The notes: a model not told the origin generated them from the letters alone. 64,000 nucleotides of DNA from an uncultured Planctomycetaceae bacterium (GCA_943787265.1 CALSLT010000024.1:1-64000), one strand, 5' to 3'; positions 46,801 through 55,466 are shown, numbered from the stretch's first letter. Translations and numbers: made by a program.

Positions 46801-47058
46801 CGCGGTGCCGGAGTCAGCCGGTGCGAACGTCAGCGTTTCCGGAAGGTAGTAAAATCCGTCAGCGACATGCACGGTAACGGATTCCTTTCCCGACGAATTC
46901 CGAGCCAGGTCACGCGCAGCGGCAAGCGATGCCAGTGGCTCATTCCTGGAGCCACCATTTGCATCACTTCCACTCGGATTCACATAGATGTCAGCCGAAA
47001 AGGCAGTCACCTGCATCCACAACAGAAACCCAAAGCACAACAGACATCTCATCTTCAT
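43825..47058 (-). CDS. Secreted GH141-like beta-helix protein with PDZ and discoidin-like domains
   Basis: 1077 aa, ATG at 47058, signal peptide (MKMRCLLCFGFLLWMQVTAFS). DIYVNPSGSDANGGSRNEPLASLAAARDLAR and GFYYLPETLTFAPADSGT are the opening of GH141-like right-handed beta-helix enzymes; helix repeats follow (DVSILDCEFDQIGGNAVFV, VLVKGCHIHDTGASGVCFV, HLIERCDVFDTV). At about residues 700-790 is a PDZ domain (FADVSEASAADKANLQKGDLIQAVDGVSV), and at about 830-970 the same discoidin-like module as in the fucosidase (NDPLTILTDSKLGRGYGPVFP...). The last 60 residues look like short pieces of unrelated genes. GH141 members act on fucose- or xylose-containing polysaccharides; the specificity here is not known. 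Confidence 0.75.
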   Translation of the reverse strand: MKMRCLLCFGFLLWMQVTAFSADIYVNPSGSDANGGSRNEPLASLAAARDLARNSSGKESVTVHVADGFYYLPETLTFAPADSGTAKSPIVYRAEHEGRAVLSGGARLDLDWTPFRDGIFQTRTPVGLVIDQMFIDGQNQRMARYPNYDAAKKAEPYQGFAADAFTKDRAASWADPIGGYIHAMHRAGWGGYHYLITGKDASGDLTYEGGWQNNRRMGMHKDHRMVENIFEELDAPGEWFHDAKTSTLYYKPVPGTDLSKAKIEVVRLRHLVEFQGSEKSPVRFISLQGFTVRHAARTFMDCKEQLLRSDWAIYRGGAFMLTGAEDVSILDCEFDQIGGNAVFVNNYNRRVLVKGCHIHDTGASGVCFVGDPDAVRDPLFEYGQKNDLATIDRTPGPKTNNYPARCAVEDCLIHGIGRVERQPAGVQIEMASEITVRDCSVYDTARAGINIGDGAWGGHLIERCDVFDTVLETHDHGSFNSWGRDRYWRSDHLTASQKAVDAEPNLPFLDAMKTTVIRDSRWRCDHGWDIDLDDGSSNYDIYNNLMLNRGLKLREGFRRHAWNNVMPIGSLHPHVWFQRSKDQVHGNIMAGRHHTARMNEPYIDGTSVDRNLFDSQDSSILTHAAKLGWDRNSVMGEPMYVDPAGGDFRVKEGSPALKLGFKNFPMDQFGVKKPALKAIAKTPEIPSLEQSTPHGTKRPGPTVDATPLKMVWLGATLKDLKGEEFSAYGVSKEAGGVAFADVSEASAADKANLQKGDLIQAVDGVSVSNGEQLFKMLSGIDSKSLKLRLVRNQKTVELSVRPESVVAVETAATPTGFNKLPVPSSSGRKVTANRDTANDPLTILTDSKLGRGYGPVFPNAVSNGAYKMDLGAVMPVSAVTSWSYRMGSARVSQKLTIYGSSSQTDPGWDLSKFKALGTIHSGAGKAAFLAASLRATDGNTLGNFRWIVWRVSPISELGGGENTAFQELAVEIPGEDKVGHDPKATTTTPAFPGKKTDFRGYDRYDQIRTAKGTLFGHLSEEARAGKTLAAEAAGSLKAASWPRFTEPTIPDRFDKEQIETDHRTNDGVVRRLNIRRL
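43842..43962 (-). repeat. Second relic copy of the GH43/GH117-like 3' end
   Basis: In a frame different from the annotated protein, the minus strand reads LDLSKLPAGRGLQSQLSL, then TDSIKNKLKPIIERMTVSFAD and a stop, matching the end of the intact gene at 47214 (DLSKLPAGYGFRIQLRL, KPIIERMTLSFVE). The DNA is also similar, notably CGTCATTCGTTCGATGATCG. It overlaps the last 40 codons of the beta-helix gene, whose own frame is then read out of phase through this relic. Confidence 0.65.
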
Positions 47059-47213
47059 TCAGACTCTCCACAAATCCGGCTTTACTCACGGTGGCGATGT
47101 TTCAACCAGTACTGAATCCGGCCACAGATGAAACATGATTTGCACAGAAGCTGTGAGCGAGCCGTTTGCTTTAGCTGCGTTCCAACTGTGTTTCATCCGT
47201 GGCATCGTTCGGT

Positions 47214-48737
47214 TCACTCAACGAACGAAAGCGTCATTCGTTCGATGATCGGCTTTGATTTGTTCTGCGTGGAATCCGTCAGACGCAACTGAATCCGGAA
47301 TCCGTAGCCGGCCGGCAGCTTTGAGAGATCTTGTTCGGCTGGTGTTTTTGCGATTTGCTTCGAGAAGCCGGGGATGTAGTCGTAGCTTTCTCTGAGTTCC
47401 GTCCAGTCGGTCCATTCGTCAATCTTCGCATCCTTGTCGGTGTCGATTCCAACTCGTGCCTCGACGGTTTCCACCCACGGGCCAGGACTGACGTAGTCGG
47501 TCTTCTGCTGAGTCGCGAGGTAAAACTGCCCCTCGGCGAACGCGATGTCCGGATCAGGATGTCCGTTGCCGATCTTGTCGCACCATGTGAACTCTTCATC
47601 GATCGACGGTGATGTGAACCAGCCGACAGCCATCTGATGCCCGCCGATGGGATCGTAGTCGCCGAACAGGTAGTACTGACCGCCGATGCAGAGCGCTGCC
47701 CAATCGCCATAGGCTTCCTGTTCGGGCTCGTGAATTTCGTATTTAGCGACGTTCGTCTTGTAGTTCTTCGGATCTTCCTTCGCCCAGTGGGGATGCTTGT
47801 ATGTCCCGATCCTGCCGGTCGGTTTCGTGCGATTATCAATGGGCGGCTTCCCGAACTTGAATCCGTTGATTCCATTCGGGCTCACAGCATGAGCGGCGAG
47901 TGGCGAGTCCCAGGAACGCTTATTGGCACTGATGGGACTCCAGTCTTCGAGGATCACGTGCATGTTGCCATCAAGATCGCGAATGAAGCCCGCGTCGGAA
48001 CCGTGCGAAGGATCATTTACCGCCATGCCCATGTTCTTGCCTGGCTCACCGTCGAACAGATCCTCGTCGATATAGACGTGAGGATCCTGATCGTTCGGAA
48101 AGTCGTAGTAGATCAACGCCTTGCCATCCACCCATTCGGCGCTCGTCACCCACCGCGAAAAACCTTCGGTGACAGGACCGTGATGGACCCAGTTTTTCAT
48201 GTCGCGACTCTGCCAGGCATGGTATCCGCCTTTACCGGACTTCAGCCCGCCGGGCGCGTTGAACTGATTCGGAAACCGCGTCGTCTGCAGCGGAATGTCG
48301 AACCCGTCCAGCTTCACTTCTTTCGCTTCGAAAGCCGGTCGAGGTGTTGGCTTTCCCTTCTGCCCCTTCTTTGGCCGAGGCTGCCCACCGCCGTAACGCC
48401 CAAACATCCAATAGTTGTCTGGCCCGACGGTGAGTAGAACCGGAGCATCGGCCAGGTTGACGGGACCGAGGTTCCCGATCGGATTCCAGTTCTGCCAGAT
48501 CGCCGACTGGTCAACGACGAGCGTTTTGGCTGAACGTTTCTCGGCCCAGGATTGCACTTTGGTCGAGATCGTTGCAGTCTTCGCTGTCGGCGAAACAGAG
48601 CCATCCGCAACAGCGGCTCCCTTGGCGTTTTGAATGTTCTTCGCCCATTCATCCGCGCTGTCGATCGTCCAGTCCGCGGCGGGCAATTCCGGACAGCAAA
48701 GCGTCGAAACAGCAAACAGGAATGTGAATTTTCTCAT
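47214..48737 (-). CDS. Secreted GH43/GH117-like five-bladed propeller glycosidase
   Basis: 507 aa from the ATG at 48737; signal peptide (MRKFTFLFAVSTLCCPELPAA). Propeller strands and motifs fit clan GH-F/GH117-type enzymes: YHAWQSRDMKNWVHHGPV, SAEWVDGKALIYYDFPNDQDPHVY, DPSHGSDAGFIRDLDGNMHVILEDW, GDWAALCIGGQYYLFGDYDPIGG, NGHPDPDIAFAEGQFYLATQQ. The C-terminal segment is a beta strand region ending KPIIERMTLSFVE. The exact family is uncertain (GH43 or GH117, arabino-/xylosidase or anhydrogalactosidase); the carboxylate residues in DPDIAF and EDW are candidates for catalysis. Intact, and the apparent source of the two relics in the locus. Confidence 0.65.
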   Translation of the reverse strand: MRKFTFLFAVSTLCCPELPAADWTIDSADEWAKNIQNAKGAAVADGSVSPTAKTATISTKVQSWAEKRSAKTLVVDQSAIWQNWNPIGNLGPVNLADAPVLLTVGPDNYWMFGRYGGGQPRPKKGQKGKPTPRPAFEAKEVKLDGFDIPLQTTRFPNQFNAPGGLKSGKGGYHAWQSRDMKNWVHHGPVTEGFSRWVTSAEWVDGKALIYYDFPNDQDPHVYIDEDLFDGEPGKNMGMAVNDPSHGSDAGFIRDLDGNMHVILEDWSPISANKRSWDSPLAAHAVSPNGINGFKFGKPPIDNRTKPTGRIGTYKHPHWAKEDPKNYKTNVAKYEIHEPEQEAYGDWAALCIGGQYYLFGDYDPIGGHQMAVGWFTSPSIDEEFTWCDKIGNGHPDPDIAFAEGQFYLATQQKTDYVSPGPWVETVEARVGIDTDKDAKIDEWTDWTELRESYDYIPGFSKQIAKTPAEQDLSKLPAGYGFRIQLRLTDSTQNKSKPIIERMTLSFVE

Positions 48738-48818
48738 CGGAGTATTTGGTCCTCAACAGGTCAGCGACACGAATCGCCAAGGGCGTTTTCGTTTTGGATA
48801 CGCGACAATAAGACGTGG

Positions 48819-51650
48819 TTAGTAATTCACTTTACCGCCGCGTACAGGCTTCTGTCGCTCGTTCTTCCACCAGTGGTCAGGGCCTTCGGTTTCAATTTCC
48901 TTCCACACGTCGAAGAGTCTCTTCTTCATCTCTTCTGTCTTTTCCGGCATCGAGCCAGCAAGATCGCGTTCTTCCTTCCAGTCTTTCTGTATCTCGTAGA
49001 GCTGAAACTTCGTCAGCGTCTCGTCGCCAACCAGTTTCCAGTCTCCGATGCGCAGAGCCACGCGATCAGCCGGTGGAGACACGTGTGTTCGCCAGAAGAG
49101 CGGGACCTTTCTTTCGACAGGCTTGCCTTCAAATGCAGGCAACATGCTGACGCCGTCGATCGTACGGTCTTTGGGAAGCGGGATGCCCGTGATGTCCAGC
49201 ACGGTGGCGAAGATGTCCGTGCCGATCACAGGAACATCGCTGACCGTCCCGGGCTTGATGCGGCCCGGCCAGCGGACAACACCGGGGACGCGGATACCGC
49301 CTTCATGTTCGCTGCGTTTACCGCCTCGTAAACCGCCGGTCGTGCCTCCAAAGTTAGCGACTGGACCGTTGTCAGAAGTGAAGATCAGCAACGTGTTGTC
49401 GCTGACACCTTCCTTGTCCAACGCTTCCATCACCTGGCCCAGAGCGTGATCCAGTTGCGTGATGTTGCCCATGTATTTGCTGTTCTCATGGCCGTTGTAG
49501 AGACCAGAGAACTGAGGATCGGTCGCGATCGGCGAGTGTGGCTCATGGATCCAGATAGACAGCGCGAACGGTTTCGAGTCATCTCGCACCTCACTCAACC
49601 AGCGACTCGCTTCGGCGGCAACCAGTGGTGCAGAAAAGCCTTTGAGTTCACCAACAGGCTTTCCATTGCGGACGAAATTGTTCGGATTCTTGTGGCTCGG
49701 CTCCGCGTTATTGTGCGAGGCCATCCAATAGTCGTACCCATGATCGCCTGGTTGAGGATACTCTGGCGTGTTGAATTGTTGCCGCGAATTGAGATGCCAT
49801 TTCCCGACGTGGCACGTTTCATAGCCAATCGACTTGAGCAGCTTCGGATATGTGATTTCACTGGCCCGCAGGTGAGCTTCGTGAATACCCGACAAGTGTC
49901 GATAGACGCCGTTCCGATACGGAGTCCTTCCCGTCAGAATCGATGATCGCGACGGCGAACAAACACCGCAGGCCGAATAGCACTGAGTGAACTTCACGCC
50001 CTGCGACGCCAGCTTGTCGAGATTGGGCGTTCGAATCAGCTTGTGACCGTAGGTCGCCGAATCACCCCAGCCCATATCGTCGGCCAGAAAGACCACGATG
50101 TTCGGTTTGGATGCTTCAACCGACGTTTGCTCCAGTGCTTCCTTCTGCTTGGCCTTCCGCCTCTTCGCCGCGCGTGACGCATTGTCGCTCGACTTGAGAT
50201 GGCGGCTCATCTTTTCGAGGTCCTGCGCAGTAGGACTGCCGCCGAACTGTCCGTAGTACAGTTTCTGAAACGGATTGATCGCTGGACCGACGGCGTTTTC
50301 ATTGACGAGCAATGGTTGGACGTCCCGCCACCATTTGTCGTAAGCCTTACTGAGTTCCGCAACGACCTCGGGATGCTCGGTGAAGACGTTAGTTTTTTCG
50401 CCCGGATCGTTACTCAGGTCGTACAGCTCTGCATTATTCACCAAAGTGAAACGCGAATTCTGGATTGCTGATTTCGCGTGCTTCGCCTTTGCCACCTCGC
50501 CAGATTTCCAGCGACCAGCGTGATGCACGAGCGTCCGATCGGCCCAATCCGATTTGGGATTCTTCAGCAACGGCACCAGGCTGCGGCCTTCGAGCTGACT
50601 TTCCATTATTGGTGTAGTCGTTGCGCCGGCAATTTCGGCGAGCGTCGAAAAGAGGTCGACGTGCGCTGTTAGAGCATCGCACTGTTGACCGGCGGGAACT
50701 TCTCCGGCCGGCCAGCGGACAAAGACAGGCGACAGCGTTCCGCCCTGATTGACCGTGTTCTTGCCGCCCTTCAAACCAGAGTTGAAGATCTGTTTGCTGA
50801 TGCCGCCGCCATTGTCGGTCCCCATATAGATCACCAGCGTGTTTTCTTCGATGTCCCACGCTTTGAGCTTTGCGAGCAACTTGCCGAAGTTCGTATCGAT
50901 GTTTTCGACCATGCCCAGGTACGGCACGACGCGAGGGCTGACGCCTTTCTTGTCCACATAGTTCTTACAGTATTCGTCAGGCACAACGTGCGGACCATGC
51001 GCGGCGTTTAACGAGACGTAGGCAAAGAACGGTTGTTTGCCTTTTCGTCGGGCATCCATCCATTTGATCGACTGGTCAAAGAACAGGTCGGTGCAATAGC
51101 CGGTCGTCTGAACGAACTTCCCGTTGTGCCACAGCGTTGGATTGATGTTGGAATTGCCAGGAGCGTCGCCACATGAACCGGGAAACGTCTGACCGATGCC
51201 GCCAGCTCCGTGAATGTAGACTTCGTCGAAACCGCGACTCTCCGGGCGATAGACTTTTTCATCGCCAAGGTGCCACTTCCCGAAGATTCCGGTCGTGTAC
51301 CCAGCAGTTTTCAACATCTGTGGCATCGTGAACGTGTCGAGGCTCATTCGCTCACGTTCAATAATCGTGTGTGTTACTCCGCACTTGAATTCATGCCGTC
51401 CGCTCATCAACGCTGCCCGAGTCGGGGCACACGTCGGGCTCACGTGAAACTTCGTGAAGAGCAGGCTCTCCTTCATGAACGCGTCCACCGACGGCGTTTG
51501 CAGAACGGGATTGCCCAGGCAGCCATAGTCTCCGTACGCCAGATCGTCCGGCATGACGATGATGATGTTCGGCTTTGCCGGATCGGACTCCGCATAGGAA
51601 GTGAGTGGAGTCAGAAACAGCAGTACGAAGGCGGAAATTGCGGATTTCAT
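48819..51650 (-). CDS. Double sulfatase: two complete S1 sulfatase domains in one protein
   Basis: 943 aa. Start at the ATG at 51650 because it opens a signal peptide (MKSAISAFVLLFLTPLTSYA); the frame is open to 51722. Domain 1: IIIVMPDDLAYGDYGCLGN, formylglycine motif CAPTR at residue 74, FGKWHLGDEK, VIYMGTDNGGGISKQI, VNQGGTLSPVFVRWP, ending near residue 490. Domain 2 begins about residue 500 after a Lys-rich linker (KRRKAKQKEALEQ): NIVVFLADDMGWGDSATYG, CSPSR in SACGVCSPSRSSILTGRTP, HVGKWHLNSR, LLIFTSDNGPVANFGG, EHEGGIRVPGVVRWPG. Both have the full motif set, so both may be active, perhaps on different sulfate positions of one polymer. No signal peptide or start precedes domain 2. Confidence 0.85.
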   Translation of the reverse strand: MKSAISAFVLLFLTPLTSYAESDPAKPNIIIVMPDDLAYGDYGCLGNPVLQTPSVDAFMKESLLFTKFHVSPTCAPTRAALMSGRHEFKCGVTHTIIERERMSLDTFTMPQMLKTAGYTTGIFGKWHLGDEKVYRPESRGFDEVYIHGAGGIGQTFPGSCGDAPGNSNINPTLWHNGKFVQTTGYCTDLFFDQSIKWMDARRKGKQPFFAYVSLNAAHGPHVVPDEYCKNYVDKKGVSPRVVPYLGMVENIDTNFGKLLAKLKAWDIEENTLVIYMGTDNGGGISKQIFNSGLKGGKNTVNQGGTLSPVFVRWPAGEVPAGQQCDALTAHVDLFSTLAEIAGATTTPIMESQLEGRSLVPLLKNPKSDWADRTLVHHAGRWKSGEVAKAKHAKSAIQNSRFTLVNNAELYDLSNDPGEKTNVFTEHPEVVAELSKAYDKWWRDVQPLLVNENAVGPAINPFQKLYYGQFGGSPTAQDLEKMSRHLKSSDNASRAAKRRKAKQKEALEQTSVEASKPNIVVFLADDMGWGDSATYGHKLIRTPNLDKLASQGVKFTQCYSACGVCSPSRSSILTGRTPYRNGVYRHLSGIHEAHLRASEITYPKLLKSIGYETCHVGKWHLNSRQQFNTPEYPQPGDHGYDYWMASHNNAEPSHKNPNNFVRNGKPVGELKGFSAPLVAAEASRWLSEVRDDSKPFALSIWIHEPHSPIATDPQFSGLYNGHENSKYMGNITQLDHALGQVMEALDKEGVSDNTLLIFTSDNGPVANFGGTTGGLRGGKRSEHEGGIRVPGVVRWPGRIKPGTVSDVPVIGTDIFATVLDITGIPLPKDRTIDGVSMLPAFEGKPVERKVPLFWRTHVSPPADRVALRIGDWKLVGDETLTKFQLYEIQKDWKEERDLAGSMPEKTEEMKKRLFDVWKEIETEGPDHWWKNERQKPVRGGKVNY

Positions 51651-51718
51651 TGGGCTACTCAAAGCGGGAATCGTTTGTTGGAAATGGCTGAATATCGTGG
51701 AAATGAGCGGCGACTCAA

Positions 51719-52714
51719 TCACTCCTGAGAATGGTCGACGAAGAACTTCACAGTGCGTTGGATAATCGCCTCACGCGATGGATCGATGTCTGCGTCGACT
51801 CGGCGCCAGTTATGGCCAGCGTTTCGAATGATCATAGTTTCAACCGGTGCATTAACGGCTTCTGCTTTCTTCTTCATGTAGAAAGCATGCTTCACCGGAA
51901 TGGTCGTATCCTTGTCGCCCTGAATCATCAGGAGTGGCGGGCTGTCTTTGCTCAGATAGTTAATTGGACTGACTTCGCGATAACGGGCCAGTTTATCCGT
52001 CGATCCTGAATCGGACTGCAGAATACGAGGGCCGAAGCGGTCTCGGAAGTCGGCTCGATCATCATGCTTGAACAGGTCCGTCTTTTCGAAGTCGCACGGC
52101 CCATACCAGGAAACGCCAGCAATCATTCGGTACGGAACATTGGCAAGTTCTGCGTCGCCCGGCAGTTGTTCGGCCGATGCCAGCAGGAGCATCTGCGCGA
52201 TGTGACCGCCTGCAGAATCCCCCATCACACAGATTCGCATTGGATCAATCCCCAACGCTTCACTGTTTTTTGCCAGATAACGAATGGCGTCTTTGCAATC
52301 GATGACACAGTCCCGCATGGCCACATTGCGGTCCTTCTTCGCCAGCCGGTATGTGACGGGCGCTACCGCAAATCCTTGCTTGAGCAACTGCCCGAACACG
52401 ACCGCAAAAGATCCTGTGGCCGCTTTGTATCGACTGCCTGCCGCCCATCCACCGCCATGCGTGAAGACGACTACGGGACACTTTTGGGAGCGTCTGGCGG
52501 TCGGGTAGTACAAGTCCAGCTTCAGCTCCTTTCCGGCAATCTTCTTGTAGACGACTTCCAGCTTCCGCTCCCCGCCGGTTTCGAGGTAATTCGTTTGCTG
52601 AGGCCTACGTGAGGCCTTTTTCTTATTCCGTGCTTCCTGAGCTGTTGCTCCGCTCGTTGCCAGCACGGCGGTAACAACGACGATGGCTGTTTTGAATTGC
52701 ATGTTCGATTTCAT
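51719..52714 (-). CDS. Secreted acyl esterase (BD-FAE/carboxylesterase-like)
   Basis: About 331 aa from the ATG at 52714; the frame also allows TTG at 52726 and ATG at 52702. Signal peptide (FKTAIVVVTAVLATSGATA). VVVFTHGGGWAAGSRY is the HGGGW oxyanion block, RICVMGDSAGGHIAQM holds the nucleophile in GDSAGG, SPPLLMIQGDKDTTIPV the Asp, and RNAGHNWRRV the His. This set defines alpha/beta-hydrolase esterases of the BD-FAE/hormone-sensitive-lipase-like type, often acetyl esterases in polysaccharide loci. It lies 68 bases before the double sulfatase start, consistent with an operon removing acetyl and sulfate groups together. Confidence 0.8.
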   Translation of the reverse strand: MKSNMQFKTAIVVVTAVLATSGATAQEARNKKKASRRPQQTNYLETGGERKLEVVYKKIAGKELKLDLYYPTARRSQKCPVVVFTHGGGWAAGSRYKAATGSFAVVFGQLLKQGFAVAPVTYRLAKKDRNVAMRDCVIDCKDAIRYLAKNSEALGIDPMRICVMGDSAGGHIAQMLLLASAEQLPGDAELANVPYRMIAGVSWYGPCDFEKTDLFKHDDRADFRDRFGPRILQSDSGSTDKLARYREVSPINYLSKDSPPLLMIQGDKDTTIPVKHAFYMKKKAEAVNAPVETMIIRNAGHNWRRVDADIDPSREAIIQRTVKFFVDHSQE

Positions 52715-52729
52715 CCGGTTGACCAATTG

Positions 52730-54904
52730 TTAATTCGCTAATCCGACCTTTGACGTGTCGAATGGAACAATACCCATCTTCAGTGCTGGTGAATCAGGCT
52801 TGAATCGGAAGTCGCCATTGACGGGATCAACAAACAACGGATCAACGGTCTGACTGTGAACGTCAACGCCATCACGTTGCTGCTTCTCCAGCATTTCTCT
52901 GCCCAGCTGCGGATTGGCGGCACAGAAGTAGATGTTGTGATCTGTGTCCGCATCCCTGGCTTTTGCCAACGTGCGTCCTCGGCGATCCTCGGATGTGCGG
53001 CCTTTTCCGGGCGGCAGTTCGTCGATGAAGGTGCATGTGCCTGACGACGCATAGAAAATGTTTTGTCTGATCGTCGCATCCGTCAGAGGGCCCTCGCGGA
53101 CTGACAGGTAGTACCCTCTCGGCGGTGCGATAACGTCAGCGACAATGTTATTTTCGCACCAGTTATTCAGTTTCAGAATGATGCCTTGCGACGTGCATTT
53201 ATAGATGAGATTTTCAGAGATAAGCGTATCCCTCTGCCCTCCGTCTGTGCGAATAGCAGCCTGCATCTTCATCGGAGCGACGAGGTGATGGATATAATTT
53301 CGACGGATGACGTTGCCGGCGCCCGCTCCGCGAATGTAAATCGCGTTGCCGTCTCCGAGTTCTTCCATCGCATGATGGATCTCGTTGTATTCAATGAGAT
53401 TGTCATGCGTATGAAGATATGGTCGCACGTCTTCCAGTCGCGGTTGTTTCGACAAGCGAGCCACCTCATGCCGTCTGATCGTTCGACTGAGTTCTCTTCC
53501 CTGACGCCGGAAGAAATCCGTCATGCAACCGGAAATGATGATTCCGGTGTAAGGAGTGTGATGTACCAGGTTATTCGCGACGCGATTCTCACCGCTTTGC
53601 CAGACCATGATGCCGGGCGAGTGCGAATAGATTCGACCAGTATGGTGAATGTGGTTATTGTAAACGAGGTTCTTCCGATTCACGTCCTTTGTGCCCGGTC
53701 CGTAACCACACAGTAGAATCCCCGTCCCTCCGACGTGCTCGATCAGGTTGCCGGAGATCGTATTCTGCTGGCCGTGTAAATCGACACGAATCGCACCACC
53801 GCCGCTGTGGGCAAATCGACACTGCTGGATGACGCAATTCTCCGTTCCACGCAACCGGACCAGAGCGTTGGCTTTGTCGTGCATATCCCAGTCGTGCTGC
53901 AGACCGGCATCGTCGCTGGCGATGCTGTAACGATCGCCGTGCATAAACGTCAGCCCTCGAAAGCACAGATTCCGGACCGGCGTGTCCTGTGGTCCTTCTT
54001 TGTCGATCGTGCCTTCGATGCGGATCAGCTCAGTCAGTTGAGGAGCCAGCACGGGCGAGTCGTTTCACGGCCAGAGGTAGAGCTTGCCTTCCGTCGTATT
54101 CAGAGCCCACTCGCCCGGTTCGTCGACTTCTTCCAGCGCATTCTCGACCCAGCACGACTCTGTTTGCTTCAGGAAGTGGAGCACGTTCATGGCGTACGTT
54201 GCGTCGATCGATGTGCGAGAAAGTTGCCGTTGCTCGTCGACAGATTCCAACGGCAGGACATTCACAATCCACGCATGATGCGGTCGAACTACGATTTCCA
54301 CGTCTTCAACATTGGGCCAGTTTTTCAGACGGCCTGCTGGGAAATGAAGCCGATTGCGACTTCCACCCGCCAACGGAATAAATCCCTGCGACCGAGCCCG
54401 CGGCAGCAGTCCATCTGCATCGAATAGCGCACGAAACCGACGGGACACATTCGCCACCTGCACCTTGCCACTGGCTGCTTTTGTCAATCCCGGCATCGGA
54501 GCAGATAGTCGTTCCCAGTCAAGAATTTTCTGACCAGAGCTGAAGACAGGAGTCTCGCCCGAATAAGCGGCATAGGTAATCGTCGAGTCGCCTCGCCCCG
54601 AATCCTGCAGCCCAAACACAACTGTCTTCTTCAGTCGGTAAGTTCCGCCGCGGACGAGAACGACAACATCTCCTGACCGGCTTTTGGCTGATTCCCGTAC
54701 GGCATCCCGTGCGCGTTCAAGCGTCGCGAATGGCCCATCCGTCTGCTGCGCATTGGGTTCCGAAGAAGTCCCCGACCAGGCGTCAGACCCTTGGGGGGAA
54801 ATAAAGAAATCAGCAGATGGCTCCGCGGCGTAACACTGCACTGCCACCAGCGTCGCGCTGGCAGCAAACGTGAAGAGCAGTAGAGGCAGGCGACGATTCG
54901 ACAT
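52730..54904 (-). CDS. GH141-like beta-helix protein with an internal TGA stop
   Basis: ATG at 54904, signal peptide, then ADFFISPQGSDAWSGTS and GPFATLERARDAVRESAKS, the opening typical of GH141-like proteins, followed by VLVRGGTYRLKKTVVFGLQDSG. The frame meets a TGA at 54065-54067 (...GKLYLWP stop NDSPVLAPQL...) and continues in the same frame with parallel beta-helix repeats (LTFMHGDRYSIASDD, CVIQQCRFAHSGGGAIRV, NTISGNLIEHVGGTGILLC, YNNHIHHTGRIYSHSPGIMV) to 52730. A single base change restores a 725-codon gene. The motifs on both sides are well conserved, so either the mutation is recent or it is a sequence error. Predicted secreted enzyme for fucose- or xylose-containing glycans. Confidence 0.7.
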
Positions 54905-54924
54905 GGGGGCCAGACTTCAGCCGA

Positions 54925-55466
54925 CTACTTAGTTGTCCGTGACGCATTCAGGAAGTCGCGAAGCTGAGCAGTCAACGGCGCGACCAGATCAGGATGGCCT
55001 GCCATGACGTTTCGCTTCTCATTCGGATCTGCCTCGATGTCGAACAGTTCCACCGGCTTTCCGCTGAGAGCAAGCAGCTTCCATCTTCCACGCATGGCGA
55101 CTTCGGTCGCGAACGGTTTGGGTTTTGGATAGTGGCGTTGAATACTCTTGTAGAGGTTTAGCTGCCAGAAGACGGTGCCTCTCGCTTCTTCGCTCGGCTG
55201 TTTCTCACCCTTCAGATGAGGCAACAGACTCAGGCCATCAACCGGCAAGTCACTCGGCAGCTCGATTCTGGCCGCCTCACAGAAGGTAGGAAGCAGGTCA
55301 TTCGAATGGCCAAACGCGTCGAATGTCTGGCCGGCAGGAATTGCCGCAGGCCATCGCACGACCATCGGAACGCGAATCCCACCATCATGCAGGTCCGTCT
55401 TTCCGCGCTTCAGATCGTGGATGAATCCTTCGAAGGCCGCACCATTGTCACTCGTGAAAAGGATTA
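54925..55466 (-). pseudogene. Sulfatase C-terminal half, truncated by an IS5-family insertion
   Basis: In frame from the IS boundary: LILFTSDNGAAFEGF, LHDGGIRVPMVVRWPAAIPAG, SNDLLPTFCEAARIELPSD, AMRGRWKLLALSGKPVELFDIEADPNEKRN, to a stop at 54925. These are the C-terminal blocks of an S1 sulfatase. Everything upstream, including the metal-binding N terminus and formylglycine motif (about 280 residues), is missing; the frame runs straight into the IS end. Nothing resembling the missing half is visible beyond the two IS elements at 57590, so the 5' part was deleted or lies elsewhere. Non-functional as it stands. Confidence 0.8.

Noticed and set aside
54065..54067. TGA as selenocysteine or recoded codon in the GH141-like gene
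   Set aside because: No selenocysteine-type context or hairpin was seen, and TGA is a normal stop for other genes here (e.g. the IS30-family transposase at 33018).
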